From: Bacteroidales bacterium
GTDB lineage: Bacteria; Bacteroidota; Bacteroidia; Bacteroidales; WCHB1-69
Length of the DNA: 64,000 nucleotides
Assembly: GCA_023229985.1 (NCBI GenBank)
Contig: JALNYF010000002.1
Coordinates: 1-64,000, forward strand
Direction: 5' to 3'
Part shown: positions 63,744 through 64,000 of the stretch, one piece after another
Numbering within the stretch: the first letter of the stretch is position 1
How the letters are laid out: every line of letters begins with the position of its first letter
Position numbers and translations under genes: made by a program
Notes under the pieces: generated by a model
Told to the model about the DNA's origin: nothing
What the model saw: only the letters and a program-made list of their open reading frames with translations
The model's database searches: none

Positions 63744-64000
63744 TTATTCATATCGTAAAGCATTGATAGGGTCGAGTTTAGCTGCTTTTTTGGCGGGATA
63801 CCAACCGAAAAAGACACCCGTTGCCGCGCATACTATAAATGAAACGATGATAGCAGTCTGACTGACAACAAAAGTCCATTCTAAGACGGTTGAGACTGCA
63901 AAAGCGATGGCAATTCCTAAAATAATGCCTATAACACCACCAATTAGACTTAAAATTACACTTTCTGATAGAAATTGGTACAAAACGTCTCTGCTTTTAG
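63744..64000 (-). CDS. C-terminal end of a MacB/FtsX-type ABC transporter permease, partial
   Basis: The last 80-odd residues of a permease, cut by the window end. The reading frame continues to the edge as KSRDVLYQFLSE, like the SRRDILxQFLxE segment of MacB, so the start lies beyond 64000. Two membrane segments (about SLIGGVIGIILGIAIAFAV and AIIVSFIVCAATGVFFG) and the terminal YPAKKAAKLDPINALRYE are typical of MacB-type export permeases. Confidence 0.9.
   Translation of the reverse strand, partial: KSRDVLYQFLSESVILSLIGGVIGIILGIAIAFAVSTVLEWTFVVSQTAIIVSFIVCAATGVFFGWYPAKKAAKLDPINALRYE

Overview
The window reads as chromosomal DNA of an anaerobic, amino-acid-fermenting member of the Bacteroidetes, most likely Bacteroidales. 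Supporting signs are the low to moderate G+C, promoters of the Bacteroidetes TAnnTTTG type, almost no Shine-Dalgarno sequences, PorE-like, PorG-like and GldH proteins of the type IX secretion system (T9SS), a protein with a T9SS sorting tail, a SecDF fusion, tandem OmpH/Skp genes beside bamA, and a butyrate-type acyl-CoA module with ferredoxin-dependent 2-oxoacid oxidoreductase. No CRISPR array, rRNA, insertion sequence or prophage was seen. One tRNA (Pro, GGG) is present.

Layout. 1-5960 (minus): butyrate module (CoA-transferase subunit B, thiolase, MaoC hydratase, a collapsed SDR reductase remnant, acyl-CoA dehydrogenase, EtfB, EtfA). 6011-10713: acetyltransferase (minus), then subtilisin-like protease, GWxTD protein and sugar-phosphate transferase (plus). 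10730-25306 (minus): a long run of envelope genes: ispH, nhaD, nucleotidyltransferase, HAD phosphatase, LpxL-type acyltransferase, periplasmic-binding-like protein, gapA, 3-methyladenine glycosylase, porG-like, uppS, bamA, three ompH/skp genes, tatD. 25494-30958 (plus): RicT/PSP1 protein, GldH, ornithine aminotransferase, ferritin, T9SS cargo. 31036-35530 (minus): TonB-dependent receptor, lipoprotein and hutI. 35926-40017 (plus): kbl and korAB. 40101-49613 (minus): DUF4301, MurU-like, acetyltransferase, pgk, AmgK-RapZ fusion, TPR lipoprotein, M16 peptidase and an MFS transporter split by a stop codon. 49803-57247 (plus): secDF, porE-like, namZ-like, PAP2 phosphatase, tRNA-Pro. 57248-58397 is nearly gene-free apart from one tiny lipoprotein. 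58398-64000 (minus): pcm, atpC, atpD, guaB, an OmpR-family response regulator and the end of a MacB-type permease.

How the genes fit together. Threonine/glycine (kbl), ornithine (rocD) and histidine (hutI) enzymes, with KorAB and the Etf/acyl-CoA dehydrogenase module, suggest amino-acid fermentation ending partly in butyrate. Outer-membrane biogenesis (bamA, skp, uppS, lpxL) and T9SS parts make up a second theme. A third is possible peptidoglycan sugar salvage: a NamZ-like exo-muramidase plus an operon with an AmgK-like kinase and a MurU-like uridylyltransferase.

The observations most worth a second look are: a C-terminal retropepsin-like domain on the PorE-like protein that appears to have lost its catalytic Asp-Thr-Gly; the AmgK-RapZ/MurU/DUF4301 operon; a 33-codon remnant of an SDR reductase inside the butyrate operon; an MFS gene broken by one in-frame TGA; a C-terminal soluble extension on NhaD; and a family of near-identical promoter/start regions.
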